Part shown: positions 17,891-26,823 of the stretch, one piece after another
Position numbering within the stretch: position 1 is the stretch's first letter
Layout of the letters: the number at the start of each line of letters is the position of its first letter
Source of the DNA: Ferrimicrobium sp.
GTDB lineage: Bacteria > Actinomycetota > Acidimicrobiia > Acidimicrobiales > Acidimicrobiaceae
DNA: 33,488 nucleotides
Assembly: GCF_027319265.1 (NCBI RefSeq)
Contig: NZ_DAHVNP010000056.1
Span: 1 to 33,488, forward strand
Reading direction: 5' to 3'
Notes under the pieces: generated by a model
What the model was told of the DNA's origin: nothing
Database searches by the model: none
The model's input: only the letters and a program-made list of their open reading frames with translations
Made by a program: the position numbers and the translations under genes

Positions 17891-18181
17891 AACGCAGAAT
17901 TAGAGCTCTTTTAAAGTTAGAAATAATCAGATTGAATGAGGCGGACAACCTCATACTGATTACTCATAGAGAGAACGAGTGCTGAGGTCGAATGCTGCTT
18001 GATGTTGGAGTGCTAGCAGGCGCTTTGCTCTTTTCCGACGGCGACAGCGAGGCAATGGGTGGTAACCGTCGGCGAGCTTAGCTAGTTGCTGATGGTGGAA
18101 GAAAGGTGGTATTAATTTTGGGTTTCGCGTGCATCGTCGTGGCAAATGGTGTACCATCGAGAGTGGGTGAGAGAAACTGAG
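17891..18181. other. Spacer and probable promoter region of the glpF operon
   Basis: No gene is seen. A weak promoter candidate has TACCAT as -10 (18152-18157) inside the inverted repeat ATGGT-GT-ACCAT (18146-18157), with only a poor -35. Transcription would begin near 18164, leaving about 50 bases before the end of the leader terminator. Confidence 0.4.
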
Positions 18182-18214
18182 AACCCAAGTCCGTTACCCG
18201 GGCTTGGGTTTTTT
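18182..18214 (+). terminator. Leader terminator (attenuator) before glpF
   Basis: An 11-bp stem with one G-T wobble (18182-18192 with 18200-18210) closes a seven-base loop and is followed by six T (18209-18214). It lies 45 bases before the glpF start. TGAGAACCC (18178-18186) occupies the same position relative to the stem as its counterpart before glpA, and both right arms carry CGGGCTTG. It may also terminate readthrough from the HPr gene, but its match to the glpA leader favours an antitermination site. Confidence 0.78.
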
Positions 18215-18258
18215 GCTGTTTTCGCTCATTCTTGACTCGATGAGAAGGAGTAGGGTGT

Positions 18259-19188
18259 ATGGCTACGAAAGTGGGCTATGGTAAGACCGGCTGGCGCGCA
18301 ACGGCGTGGGGCGAGCTGCTCTCGGAGTACTTAGGTACCCTGGTGTTACTTGCTTTTGGTACAGGGTCGGTGGCGGTGGCGGTCGTTGGTCTGACCATGT
18401 CTGGCCGTACGGTAGTGATTTTCCAGGGTGCTGGCGGTTGGATGCTGATCGGCTAGGGCTGGGCAATCGCGGTCGTCATGGGCGTGTATGTCGCCGGTGG
18501 TATCTCAGGTGCGCACCTCAATCCAGCGGTCACGTTTGCGCAGGCTATCAAGGGGAACCTTCCTTGGAAGAAGGTAGTACCGTATTGGATAGCCCAGGTC
18601 CTTGGGGCTTTTAGCGGCGCCTTGATCGTCTATGCAGATTACTACAAGGCGATCGACCAGTACAACTTGGTGCATCATGTCGTCTCACGGAGTTCGAGTG
18701 GCGGGTTGACGACCTTCTCCATCTTTGCCACCTTCCCAGCCTCCTACTTCCATGGCAGCTGGGTGGGGCCGTTGGTCGACCAGGTTATCGGCACCGCCTT
18801 TCTCTTGCTCTTTATTCTCGCCATCAACGATGCCAAGAACATGGCGCCGATCTCGAACCTTGGACCCTTTATCGTCGGGTTAGCAGTGTTGGCAATCGGT
18901 CTTTCCTTTGGTACCGATGCGGGCTATGCGATTAATCCAGCGCGTGACTTTGGGCCTCGTCTGATGACATGGCTTTTTGGTTGGGGTAAGAACGCCTTCC
19001 CGGGCCCGGGGCAGGGAGGTTATTGGTGGATACCTATTCTCGGCCCACTCGTTGGGGCGGCGATTGCAGTAGGTATTTATAAGGTTTTCATTGAATTGAC
19101 TCTCGACTATCGGGCGAAGCACCCCGACGAGGTGACAGCGACTGCAGAAGATAATGAGATAGAAGAAGGGATGGTAACCAGTGACTAA
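18259..19188 (+). pseudogene. glpF: Glycerol facilitator GlpF, interrupted by an in-frame TAG
   Basis: The full frame encodes 309 residues of an MIP-family channel for glycerol. Both pore motifs are intact: GAHLNPAVT in the first half and INPARDFGPRL in the second, where the Asp after NPAR marks aquaglyceroporins. Residue 66 is an amber codon (18454-18456) between WMLIG and GWAIAVV, where relatives usually have Trp, so one G-to-A change (TGG to TAG) explains it. Everything after it stays in frame. AAGGAG precedes the ATG at 18259. A restart at ATG 18478 would lose the first membrane helices. TAG is the normal stop of several neighbours, so general reassignment is unlikely. A base-call error is possible. 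Confidence 0.88.
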
Positions 19189-20674
19189 GTATCTACTCGC
19201 TCTTGACCAGGGCACGACGTCATCAAGGGCAATCTTGTTTAATGATGCTGGCTTGCCGGTGGCCGTTGGCCAACAGGAGTTTCGCCAGATTTATCCGCAG
19301 CCCGGTTGGGTGGAGCACGATCCGGAGGAGATTTGGCAATCGGAGTGGCAGGCCATTCAGAGTTGCATTAAGTCCTCGGGGGTCAACGTCGCCGACATCG
19401 CAGCCCTTGGCATCACCAACCAACGTGAGACGACGGTGGTCTGGAACCGGCAGACGGGGCAGGCGGTCTACAACGCTATCGTCTGGCAGTGTCGGCGTAC
19501 GGCCGGAATGTGTGATCGGCTGCGGGAGGCAGGCCACACTGACATGGTGCGAGCTAAGACAGGGTTGGTCATCGACGCGTACTTCTCGGGGACGAAGGTG
19601 GCCTGGATCCTCGAGAACGTTCCCGGCGCTCGCGAGCTCGCCGAGAAGGGTGATCTCGTCTTTGGAACCATCGACTCCTGGCTGATCAACAAGCTGACTC
19701 ACCAAAAGCTCCACGTCACGGACTATTCCAATGCCTCGCGTACCATGATCTACAACATCGGTGAGCTCGATTGGGATGACGAGTTGTTGGGGCTGTTAGG
19801 GATTCCGCGCTCCATGTGCCCGACCGTTGTTGACTCCTCGGGTGTCGTTGGCGAGGTCGATGAGAGCTGGTTGGGGCGCAGGATTCCGATTGCTGGGATC
19901 GCTGGTGATCAGCAAGCTGCATTGTTTGGGCAGGGGTGCTATACGCCTGGGACTGCGAAGAACACCTACGGTACCGGTTCCTTCCTCCTCATGAATACGG
20001 GCGAGGTCCCCGTCTCCTCGGAGAATGGACTGGTCACGACGCTGGCTTGGGGTATCGATCACAAGGTGACCTACGCGCTTGAGGGTTCGATCTTTATCAC
20101 CGGAGCCGTTGTCCAATGGCTCCGTGATGAACTGGGGTTGATCAAGACCGCTGAGGAGACAGAGGCGCTAGCACTTTCCGTGCCTGACACCGGTGGGGTG
20201 TATCTCGTACCCGCCTTCGTCGGTCTTGGGGCGCCCTGGTGGGATAGTTACGCACGCGGAACGATCGTTGGACTGACAAGAGGATCGAATCGCGCCCATA
20301 TCGCCAGAGCTGCGCTGGAGTCGATCGCCTACCAGTCGCGTGATGTCTTGGAGGCGATGCGAAGCGACAGCAAGCAGGCAGTTGATGTCCTGCGGGTTGA
20401 CGGAGGAGCGATCAACAATAGCTTCCTTGCGCAGTTCCAGGCCGACATTCTCGGTGTGCGTGTCGAGCGACCAAAGGTGACAGAGACGACGGCGATGGGT
20501 GCAGCCTTCTTGGCGGGGCTCGCCGTGGGTGTATGGGATGGCTTTGAGCCCTTGACCCAGGTGTGGCAACGCGATGCGCTGTTCTACCCGTCGATGGTCG
20601 CTTCGCGTCGCGATGAGCTCGTCGCCGGCTGGGTCCGTGCGGTCGAGCGGTCCAAGAGTTGGATCGAGCAGTGA
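19181..20674 (+). CDS. glpK: Glycerol kinase
   Basis: This 497-residue FGGY-family kinase makes sn-glycerol-3-phosphate from glycerol and ATP. It has the N-terminal phosphate loop [15 protein letters not shown], the [14 protein letters not shown] segment, the family motifs [14 protein letters not shown] and [12 protein letters not shown], and [17 protein letters not shown]. The GTG start lies eight bases inside glpF. Where Firmicute glycerol kinases have the HPr-phosphorylated His (in an HF-G loop just before PIAG), this one reads [12 protein letters not shown]. Control through HPr phosphorylation is therefore not expected. Confidence 0.96.
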   Translation: MTKYLLALDQGTTSSRAILFNDAGLPVAVGQQEFRQIYPQPGWVEHDPEEIWQSEWQAIQSCIKSSGVNVADIAALGITNQRETTVVWNRQTGQAVYNAIVWQCRRTAGMCDRLREAGHTDMVRAKTGLVIDAYFSGTKVAWILENVPGARELAEKGDLVFGTIDSWLINKLTHQKLHVTDYSNASRTMIYNIGELDWDDELLGLLGIPRSMCPTVVDSSGVVGEVDESWLGRRIPIAGIAGDQQAALFGQGCYTPGTAKNTYGTGSFLLMNTGEVPVSSENGLVTTLAWGIDHKVTYALEGSIFITGAVVQWLRDELGLIKTAEETEALALSVPDTGGVYLVPAFVGLGAPWWDSYARGTIVGLTRGSNRAHIARAALESIAYQSRDVLEAMRSDSKQAVDVLRVDGGAINNSFLAQFQADILGVRVERPKVTETTAMGAAFLAGLAVGVWDGFEPLTQVWQRDALFYPSMVASRRDELVAGWVRAVERSKSWIEQ

Positions 20675-20684
20675 GGAGTGCAAG

Positions 20685-21689
20685 ATGAAAAAGATTATTG
20701 ATGCGGTTGCGACGATCGTTGACCAGGCACTCGACGGGATGGTGGTGGCCTACCCTGAGTACCTCGTGCGGGTGCCAGGCACCTCGGTGCTTGCTCGCAA
20801 GGTCCCAAAGGCGACGGGCAAGGTCGGTCTCGTCTCAGGGGGCGGTTCGGGCCATGAGCCCGCTCACGGTGGTTACGTCGGCTATGGTATGCTTGACGCG
20901 GCGGTGGCGGGGGAGGTCTTTACCTCCCCCACCCCGGACCAGGTCTACGCAGGTATCAAGGCCGCCGACCATGGCGTTGGTGTCCTCCTTGTGGTGAAGA
21001 ACTACACCGGCGATGTGATGAACTTTGATATCGCTCGCGAACTCGCCGATGCCGACTCCATTGCGACAGAGGTCGTGTTGGTTAACGATGACATAGCGGT
21101 GCAGGATTCGCTCTACACCACCGGGCGTCGCGGGATCGCGGGAACGGTTTTGGTCCATAAGATCGCAGGTGCAGCTGCTGAAGAGGGTGCGGATCTGGCA
21201 ACAGTGAAGGCGGTAGGTGATGAGGTGGTCGACAACGTCGCCTCGATGGGTTTCGCGCTGACCTCGTGTACGGTCCCAGCGAATGGCAAACCGACTTTTG
21301 AACTCGGGGAGAACGAGATCGAGATGGGTGTCGGGATCCATGGCGAGCCCGGTATTGAGCGCATTCCAATGATGAGTGCTGGGGAGCTCACTGCCTTCCT
21401 CTATGGTCGCCTTGTGGAGGAGCTCGGGCTGGTCGCCGGTGAGCGCGTCGCTGCTCTGGTCAACTCCATGGGGGCCACCCCCGGTATCGAGTTGGCCATC
21501 ATGACCGGGCATCTCGCACAGCTCGTGGAGGGTTCCCAACTCTCTCTCGAGCGGGTCCTGATGGGGGAGTTCATGACCTCATTGGAGATGGCAGGAGCCT
21601 CGCTCACGCTGCTGCGTCTTGACGATACACGGGCGAGACGGTTAGGAGCGACCTGTGATACCCCAGCACTGAGAGTCGTGACGCACTAG
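20685..21689 (+). CDS. dhaK: Dihydroxyacetone kinase subunit DhaK
   Basis: This 334-residue subunit binds dihydroxyacetone covalently through a histidine and receives phosphate from DhaL-ADP. The substrate histidine is His219 (GVGIHGEPGIER), matching His218 of E. coli. The glycine-rich loop GGGSGHEPAHGGYVG and the TGDVMNF segment are intact. ATG 20685 has TGAGGAG six bases upstream; a longer frame inside glpK is rejected. One base separates its stop from dhaL. The product, dihydroxyacetone phosphate, is the same as that of the GlpABC route. Confidence 0.95.
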   Translation: MKKIIDAVATIVDQALDGMVVAYPEYLVRVPGTSVLARKVPKATGKVGLVSGGGSGHEPAHGGYVGYGMLDAAVAGEVFTSPTPDQVYAGIKAADHGVGVLLVVKNYTGDVMNFDIARELADADSIATEVVLVNDDIAVQDSLYTTGRRGIAGTVLVHKIAGAAAEEGADLATVKAVGDEVVDNVASMGFALTSCTVPANGKPTFELGENEIEMGVGIHGEPGIERIPMMSAGELTAFLYGRLVEELGLVAGERVAALVNSMGATPGIELAIMTGHLAQLVEGSQLSLERVLMGEFMTSLEMAGASLTLLRLDDTRARRLGATCDTPALRVVTH

Positions 21690-21690
21690 T

Positions 21691-22329
21691 ATGACCTCTG
21701 TGAAGCAGGAGGCCTTTCGCCAGCTCTGGCAGCGATTTGGTGAACTGATCCATGCCAACAGAGCGCTGCTCAATGAGCTCGATGCGGCCATCGGCGACGC
21801 TGACCATGGCTCCAACATGGATCGCGGGTTGACCAAGGCCGTCGAGGTGCTCAACGCTGCCCCCGAGGGTAGTCTGCGCGCTGATGCGAAGGCCATTGGC
21901 ATGACACTCATGAGCACGGTCGGAGGGGCATCAGGAGCGCTCTGGGGATCAGGAATGTTGAAGTTTGCCGCGGCGTTGCCTGATGCCCCTGAGGTCAACT
22001 GGGCCGATTTTGTGGGTGCCCTTGGCGCCTTTGTCGAGGCACTCCAACAACGCGGGAAGGCGGTCGTGGGAGACAAAACCATGATGGATGTATTCCTCCC
22101 TGCCCTCGCTGAACTCCAGGCCACAGGATCCGATGGAGAGCCGGTGAGCTCCCTGGTCGTTGTGCTCGCCCAGCAGGCCAGAGCGTGGTCGGATGCCACA
22201 TTGGATTTGGTGGCCAAACGTGGCCGTGCAGCCTATCTTGGCGAGCGCAGCGTCGGTCACATCGACCCAGGTTCCGTTTCCGCCGCCCTCTGGTTTGAGG
22301 CACTCGCTCGGGTCATGGGGCCGCAATGA
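21691..22329 (+). CDS. dhaL: Dihydroxyacetone kinase subunit DhaL
   Basis: This 212-residue all-helical subunit holds ADP as a cofactor and moves phosphate from DhaM to dihydroxyacetone on DhaK. The Mg-ADP site is the motif LDAAIGDADHGSNMDRG, with Asp31, Asp36 and Asp38 matching the three E. coli ligands. The TVGGASGALWGSGM and GDKTMMDVFLPA segments are also typical. It sits one base after dhaK and overlaps dhaM by four bases. Confidence 0.95.
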   Translation: MTSVKQEAFRQLWQRFGELIHANRALLNELDAAIGDADHGSNMDRGLTKAVEVLNAAPEGSLRADAKAIGMTLMSTVGGASGALWGSGMLKFAAALPDAPEVNWADFVGALGAFVEALQQRGKAVVGDKTMMDVFLPALAELQATGSDGEPVSSLVVVLAQQARAWSDATLDLVAKRGRAAYLGERSVGHIDPGSVSAALWFEALARVMGPQ

Positions 22330-22736
22330 CGATGTCCACCGGGCTGATCATCGTCTCTCACTCCAAGCGCCTTGCCCTCGGCGTGGTCGACGTGGTTCGG
22401 GCCCTGGCCGGCGATGAACTGGCGATGGTTGCCGTTGGAGGCGAGGAGGCACCCGGGTCTGGGGGGCTCGGGGTGAACGCAGCGATGGTCCTCGCGGGAC
22501 TCTCGGAGCTAGGCGGAGTCGACACGATTGGCATGATCGGCGACGTTGGCTCCTCCTTCCTGGCGACGAGTGCCGCGATTGAGCTGGAGGGACTTGAGGA
22601 GCGGGTACACATGATTGACTGTCCGATGGTCGAAGGCGCCATCGCGTGTGCGATGACGCTATCGATGGGTGGTTCCCTTGATGATGGTATCACGGCGGCG
22701 GAACACGCATGGGAGGTTCGTAAGGTTGGATCCTGA
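22326..22736 (+). CDS. dhaM: Phosphotransfer subunit DhaM, EIIA domain only
   Basis: This 136-residue protein is a mannose-type EIIA domain. The phosphorylated histidine is His12 (LIIVSHSKRLALGV), equivalent to His9 of E. coli DhaM. It passes phosphate from HPr to ADP on DhaL. E. coli DhaM is a fusion of EIIA, HPr and an Enzyme I fragment. Here only EIIA is present, as in some Gram-positive forms, and the other two steps are separate proteins in the window. It starts on the ATGA overlap with dhaL. Confidence 0.92.
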   Translation: MTMSTGLIIVSHSKRLALGVVDVVRALAGDELAMVAVGGEEAPGSGGLGVNAAMVLAGLSELGGVDTIGMIGDVGSSFLATSAAIELEGLEERVHMIDCPMVEGAIACAMTLSMGGSLDDGITAAEHAWEVRKVGS

Positions 22737-24528
22737 GGGCACAGCTTCGGCCGAGACGGAGGACGCTCGTGCGGCTCCTCCAGACGAGCGTGTCTGGGAG
22801 GGCTTTGGGATCGGGACCGATACGGTGGTAGGACGGGTGCGACACCGTCAGGGATCAGCGACGCCACCCGAGGATCATGGGGCGGCGGGAAGTACCCAAG
22901 GTGAAGTTCGTGGCCGTGGTGCCGGTGCACAGGCGCACGAATTCCCCAGTCGCGAGGAGCTTCGCCATCACCTGGAGGCGGAACTGACCAAGGCGGCAGG
23001 GGAACTTGAAGGTTTGGCCGAGGGCGCACCTCCCCAGGTCGGTGCGATCCTGGAGGCCCAAGCCATGATGGCCCAAGATCCGACGCTCGTCGATCGCTTG
23101 TTGGCACCGTTGCTGTCAACCGAGCAGGCGGATCGTCCTAGCGACGTGGCCTCGATCTCCATCGATCGGCGAGCATTAGAGGCCGCGTTCGAGACGGTTG
23201 CCGCTGAGCTGCGCACCGTAGGTGGATACATCGGCGAACGAGCTGACGATATCACCGAGATCGGTATACGGGTCGGCGACCAGCTCTTTGGGCGAGCTGA
23301 GTACTCCTGGCGATTCGATGATGATAGCATCCTGGTCCTTGAGCAACTGAGTGCGGCTGAGGCGGCGAAACTCGACCCAACGGCGTTGCGTGGTGTGATC
23401 GTGGCAACTGGAGGGCCCACGGGGCATGCGGCGCTCATCCTCCGTTCCCTTGACATTGCAGCCGTCGTCGGTTGTCGAGGAGCATCTGAACTCCCCGAGG
23501 GTTCCATGGTCCTACTCAATCCCCTCACTGGCCAGGTCTCGTTGGCCAGTGCGACCTCCGGGCATCTTGAGCGCGTGACCGAAGGGTTCACGCCTCGGCG
23601 TGATCGGCGACGAAGCCACCGTTCGGTGTTGGCGACGGGTGCGGTGCACCTTCTCGCCAATGTCGGATCACCAGGAGACGCAGTTGAGGCGCATGGGCGG
23701 GGGGCCGACGGCATCGGTCTCGTACGCACCGAGTTCTTATTTGAGGGGCAGGCACAGGAGCCAAGCGTTGACCAGCAGGTCGATGTCTATCGATCCATTC
23801 TTGATCCATTTGTCCACTCACAGAAGCCTGTCATCTTCCGCACGCTTGATGCAGGTTCCGACAAACCCTTACCCTTTATCAGGCTGCCTCGGGAGGACAA
23901 CCCCGCGCTTGGGGTGCGGGGTTTTCGTCTCGTCGCCCAGGCTCCAGGGGTGCTCGAACGACAGTTGGAGGCTCTGGCGCAGGCACAGGAGTTGGTGCCA
24001 GGTGTCGAGGTGCGGGTGATGGCGCCTATGGTGAGTTCACCTGCTGAGGTGCGCTCTTTTGTGGGGATGGCGCGCTCTGCTGGCCTGGGCACCGTGGGGG
24101 TCATGATCGAAGTCCCGGCGCTCGCTTTGGGTTTTGTCCGGGTCGCGCCGTTGGTAGATTTCGCCTCAATCGGGACCAATGACTTGCTCCAATATCTGAT
24201 GGGGGCCGATCGCAATGGACCCGCACTGGGCGCGCTCCTCGATCCCTGGAATCCGGTCGCGCTTGGTCTTATCGAGTCGGTGGCGCGTGCAGGGACGCGG
24301 GCGCAGGTCGGTATCTCGGTGTGTGGCGAGGCGGCGAGTGATCCGTTGCTCGCCATCGTCTTGGCCGGTCTTGGTGTCTCGAGCCTCTCAATGACGCCAG
24401 TAGCGCTGGCTGGGGTGCGAGCGGTGCTGGATGGCCTCTCGATGACGCGGGCGCGGGCGCTTGCCCGTCGGGCGCTCTCGCAGGAGGATGCCAGTAGGGC
24501 TCGAAGAACGATCGTCGACGCCCAGTAG
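22726..24528 (+). CDS. ptsI: PEP-protein phosphotransferase (Enzyme I)
   Basis: This protein of about 600 residues takes phosphate from PEP and gives it to HPr. The active histidine is His234 (GGPTGHAALILRSLDI). The PEP domain shows GIGLVRTEFLF, FRTLDAGSDKPL and the catalytic cysteine near 533 (GISVCGEAA). The HPr-binding helical domain lies between about residues 60 and 180. TTG 22726 is chosen because GGGAGG lies nine bases upstream, giving an 11-base overlap with dhaM. The N-terminus carries about 25 extra residues before the usual GxGIG start, so the true start could differ. Its place at the end of the dha operon suggests a dedicated role. Confidence 0.92.
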   Translation: MDPEGTASAETEDARAAPPDERVWEGFGIGTDTVVGRVRHRQGSATPPEDHGAAGSTQGEVRGRGAGAQAHEFPSREELRHHLEAELTKAAGELEGLAEGAPPQVGAILEAQAMMAQDPTLVDRLLAPLLSTEQADRPSDVASISIDRRALEAAFETVAAELRTVGGYIGERADDITEIGIRVGDQLFGRAEYSWRFDDDSILVLEQLSAAEAAKLDPTALRGVIVATGGPTGHAALILRSLDIAAVVGCRGASELPEGSMVLLNPLTGQVSLASATSGHLERVTEGFTPRRDRRRSHRSVLATGAVHLLANVGSPGDAVEAHGRGADGIGLVRTEFLFEGQAQEPSVDQQVDVYRSILDPFVHSQKPVIFRTLDAGSDKPLPFIRLPREDNPALGVRGFRLVAQAPGVLERQLEALAQAQELVPGVEVRVMAPMVSSPAEVRSFVGMARSAGLGTVGVMIEVPALALGFVRVAPLVDFASIGTNDLLQYLMGADRNGPALGALLDPWNPVALGLIESVARAGTRAQVGISVCGEAASDPLLAIVLAGLGVSSLSMTPVALAGVRAVLDGLSMTRARALARRALSQEDASRARRTIVDAQ

Positions 24529-24908
24529 GGCTGCATCGCGCCCCGAGAGGTGCGAGGTGACCCGGGCCGCTCAGACGAAGACACCCATCCCGCTCACTGA
24601 TCTGAGGCGCGTTCGAGTTCGAACCACGCAGCTTCCGGGGTTGCTTGCCCGACGGGATAGGAGCGCGAACCTGGTGCACTTCGCGTGTCTCAAGAGCTAC
24701 GCACACGGGTAGAGCGTGCACCTCGTCGGGTATCGGCAGTATAGTTGCATTGCACAAGGGATTGGAGCTCGGGTGGTGGGAGCCGTCGAACCTTGTCGCG
24801 TCTCACCATTCCACGTTCACTAGGAGCCGTGGATTCGTGGTCACGATGGTCTCTCCCCCTAGCCGGGGATAGCTGGTGGTGAGGGTATGTGAGAGAAGGA
24901 GGGAGACG
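24529..24908. other. Gene-free spacer before the ABC exporter
   Basis: No gene is supported. A GTTCGAGTTCGAACC inverted repeat near 24609-24623 resembles a tRNA T-arm in isolation, but no acceptor stem or anticodon arm surrounds it. A strong AAGGAGGGA ribosome site lies at the right end (24896-24904). Confidence 0.35.
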
Positions 24909-25940
24909 ATGATGTCGGCGGAGCTTGGACCTCACCTACGGTCACCGTTGAACCAGAAAGGACGGCCAGCAGCTGTAGCGGTGCAGGGTCTCGTCAAGCG
25001 CTATGGATCATTGGAGGCGGTGAGAGGCATTGATTTCGAGGTGGCCGGGGGAGAGATCTTTGGATTCCTCGGCCCCAACGGCGCGGGCAAGTCGACCACC
25101 ATCAAGATTCTCTGTACGCTTGCTCAACCGACGGAGGGTGCCGCACAAGTGGCAGGATACGATGTGGTGCGAGCGAGGGAATTGGTCCGACGCAACATCG
25201 GTCTGGTCTTTCAGGATACGACGCTCGACACCTATCTGACCGCTGAACAGAACCTCCGCTTTCATGCGGAGCTCTATGCAGTGCCTAAGCAGTATGTCGA
25301 GTCACGCCTGCAACGGGTGCTCGAGATGGTTGGACTCTGGGAACGTCGTGGGAGCCTCGTCAGTACCTACTCAGGAGGTATGCAGCGTCACCTCGAGATC
25401 GCTCGTGGTCTGTTGCATGCGCCTAAGGTCCTCTTTCTTGACGAACCCACCGTCGGCCTGGATCCCCAGACGCGCTCTTCGATCTGGGAGTACATCATCG
25501 AACTCAAGCAGCGAGAGGATATCACCATCTTCTTGACGACGCACTATATGGATGAGGCGGAGAATTGTGATCGGATTGCGATCATTGACCACGGCCAAAT
25601 CCAGGCGAGCGATACTCCCGAGGAACTGAAGGCAAGTGTTGGCAAGGACCGAGTACAGATTGCAACCGCGGATGATGTCGCTGCAATCGCGGCACTCGCA
25701 TCGCGATTCGGAGTCGATGCAGGGATGCATGACGGGTTGGTCACCTTTTCCGTCGCCGCTGGCGAGGAGTTCGTTCCTCGACTCTTTAGTGAGCTCGGCG
25801 TCGGGATTCGTTCGGTCAGCGTCGCCCGTCCCTCTCTTGACGATGCCTTCATGTCGTACACCGGTCGGACTATCAGGGATACAGAGGCGACAAGCAGCGA
25901 TTCGATGCGGGCGTTTCGACAGCGTTTTCGAGGGAGGTAG
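24909..25940 (+). CDS. ABC transporter ATP-binding protein, DrrA type
   Basis: This 343-residue ATPase belongs to the daunorubicin-resistance/ABC-2 exporter class. Motifs are Walker A GPNGAGKST, Q-loop VFQDTTLD, signature YSGGMQRHLEIARGL (the common LSGGM variant, here with Tyr), Walker B VLFLDEPTVGLDP and switch TTHYMDEAE. The C-terminal 80 residues form the DrrA regulatory extension, ending with PSLDDAFMSYTGR. ATG 24909 follows AAGGAGGGA; ATG 24912 and GTG 24876 are alternatives. The permease begins two bases after its stop. Substrates could be drugs, lipids or polysaccharide units. Confidence 0.92.
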   Translation: MMSAELGPHLRSPLNQKGRPAAVAVQGLVKRYGSLEAVRGIDFEVAGGEIFGFLGPNGAGKSTTIKILCTLAQPTEGAAQVAGYDVVRARELVRRNIGLVFQDTTLDTYLTAEQNLRFHAELYAVPKQYVESRLQRVLEMVGLWERRGSLVSTYSGGMQRHLEIARGLLHAPKVLFLDEPTVGLDPQTRSSIWEYIIELKQREDITIFLTTHYMDEAENCDRIAIIDHGQIQASDTPEELKASVGKDRVQIATADDVAAIAALASRFGVDAGMHDGLVTFSVAAGEEFVPRLFSELGVGIRSVSVARPSLDDAFMSYTGRTIRDTEATSSDSMRAFRQRFRGR

Positions 25941-25942
25941 CG

Positions 25943-26823
25943 GTGCAACCTTCAACAGTGACAACAGGCGAGGTGGCGGCGATTCGTGTTGCGGTTCCGG
26001 CGGGTGGACTCAGTCAAGATCTTCGAGCAATCAGTATCGTGTGGCGCCGCGAGTTGATTCGCTTCTGGAGGGACAAACTCAGGATGGTGACCTCGTTGAT
26101 CCAACCGATCCTCTTCCTTTTTGTACTGGGCACGGGACTCTCCGCCCTTGCCAAGCACGGGATGCCCCTGGAGTCAATCTTCGCACTTTTCTCTATCCAG
26201 GCGTCTTGGCGATGTCTGCCCTCTTTACCGCCCTCTTCTCGGCGGGCTCTATCGTGTGGGATCGAGAGTTTGGTTTCCTCCGGGAAATGCTGGTCGCACC
26301 GGTGAACCGTGGTGCGATCGTGTTCGGTAAGTGCCTTGGCGGGACCACAGTAGCGACGCTCCAGGGACTCGTTATTTTGATCCTCGCGGGATTCGCTGGG
26401 GTGCCCTATCGTCCGACGCTCCTACTGGCACTCATCGGAGAGCTCCTGTTACTCTCCTTCACTCTCACCGCCTTTGGCGTAATGATGGCGGCACGGATCC
26501 AGCAGTTCCAAGCCTTTATGGCGGTGACACAGATGTTAGTGATGCCACTGTTCTTCCTCTCCGGTGCGCTTTATCCGCTCGGCGGTCTACCGACATGGCT
26601 GACGGTGTTGACCAGGATCGATCCGCTGACCTCTATCGTAGGCCCGATGCGCAGTGTGGTTTTTAACTCCCTCAACATGGGCCAAGCGGCGCGCCACTTC
26701 CTGAGTCCAGGCGTCACCTGGGATGGATGGTTGGTACCGGTTGGGCTCTCGCTGGCGATTGTGGCCGTGATGGGGGTGGCAATGACACTCATCGGGGTCG
26801 TTGAGTTTCGAAAAAATGATTAG
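25943..26823 (+). pseudogene. ABC-2 type permease (DrrB-like), frameshifted
   Basis: This is the membrane partner of the preceding ATPase. The N-terminal part is in one frame from GTG 25943 (AGGGAGG upstream) through residues RRELIRFWRDKLRMVTSLIQ and LGTGLSALAKHGMPL. The rest is in the -1 frame, from GVNLRTFLYPGVLAM through SIVWDREFGFLREMLVAPVNR to the TAG at 26821. One missing G in the GG at 26170-26171 would restore a continuous protein of about 293 residues with six membrane segments and the ABC-2 signature. No classical slippery heptamer is visible. It is either a real single-base deletion or a sequencing error. Confidence 0.88.

Noticed and set aside
18454-18456. TAG in glpF as a general codon reassignment
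   Set aside because: TAG is the normal stop of glpP, the HPr gene, dhaK, ptsI and others in this window.
18478-19188. Treating the second part of glpF as an independent gene
   Set aside because: It is in the same frame as the first part, lacks a ribosome site and would miss the first membrane helices. One interrupted gene is the simpler reading.
24605-24630. tRNA-like GTTCGAGTTCGAACC element
   Set aside because: It is only a T-arm-like inverted repeat; no acceptor stem, D-arm or anticodon arm can be built around it.
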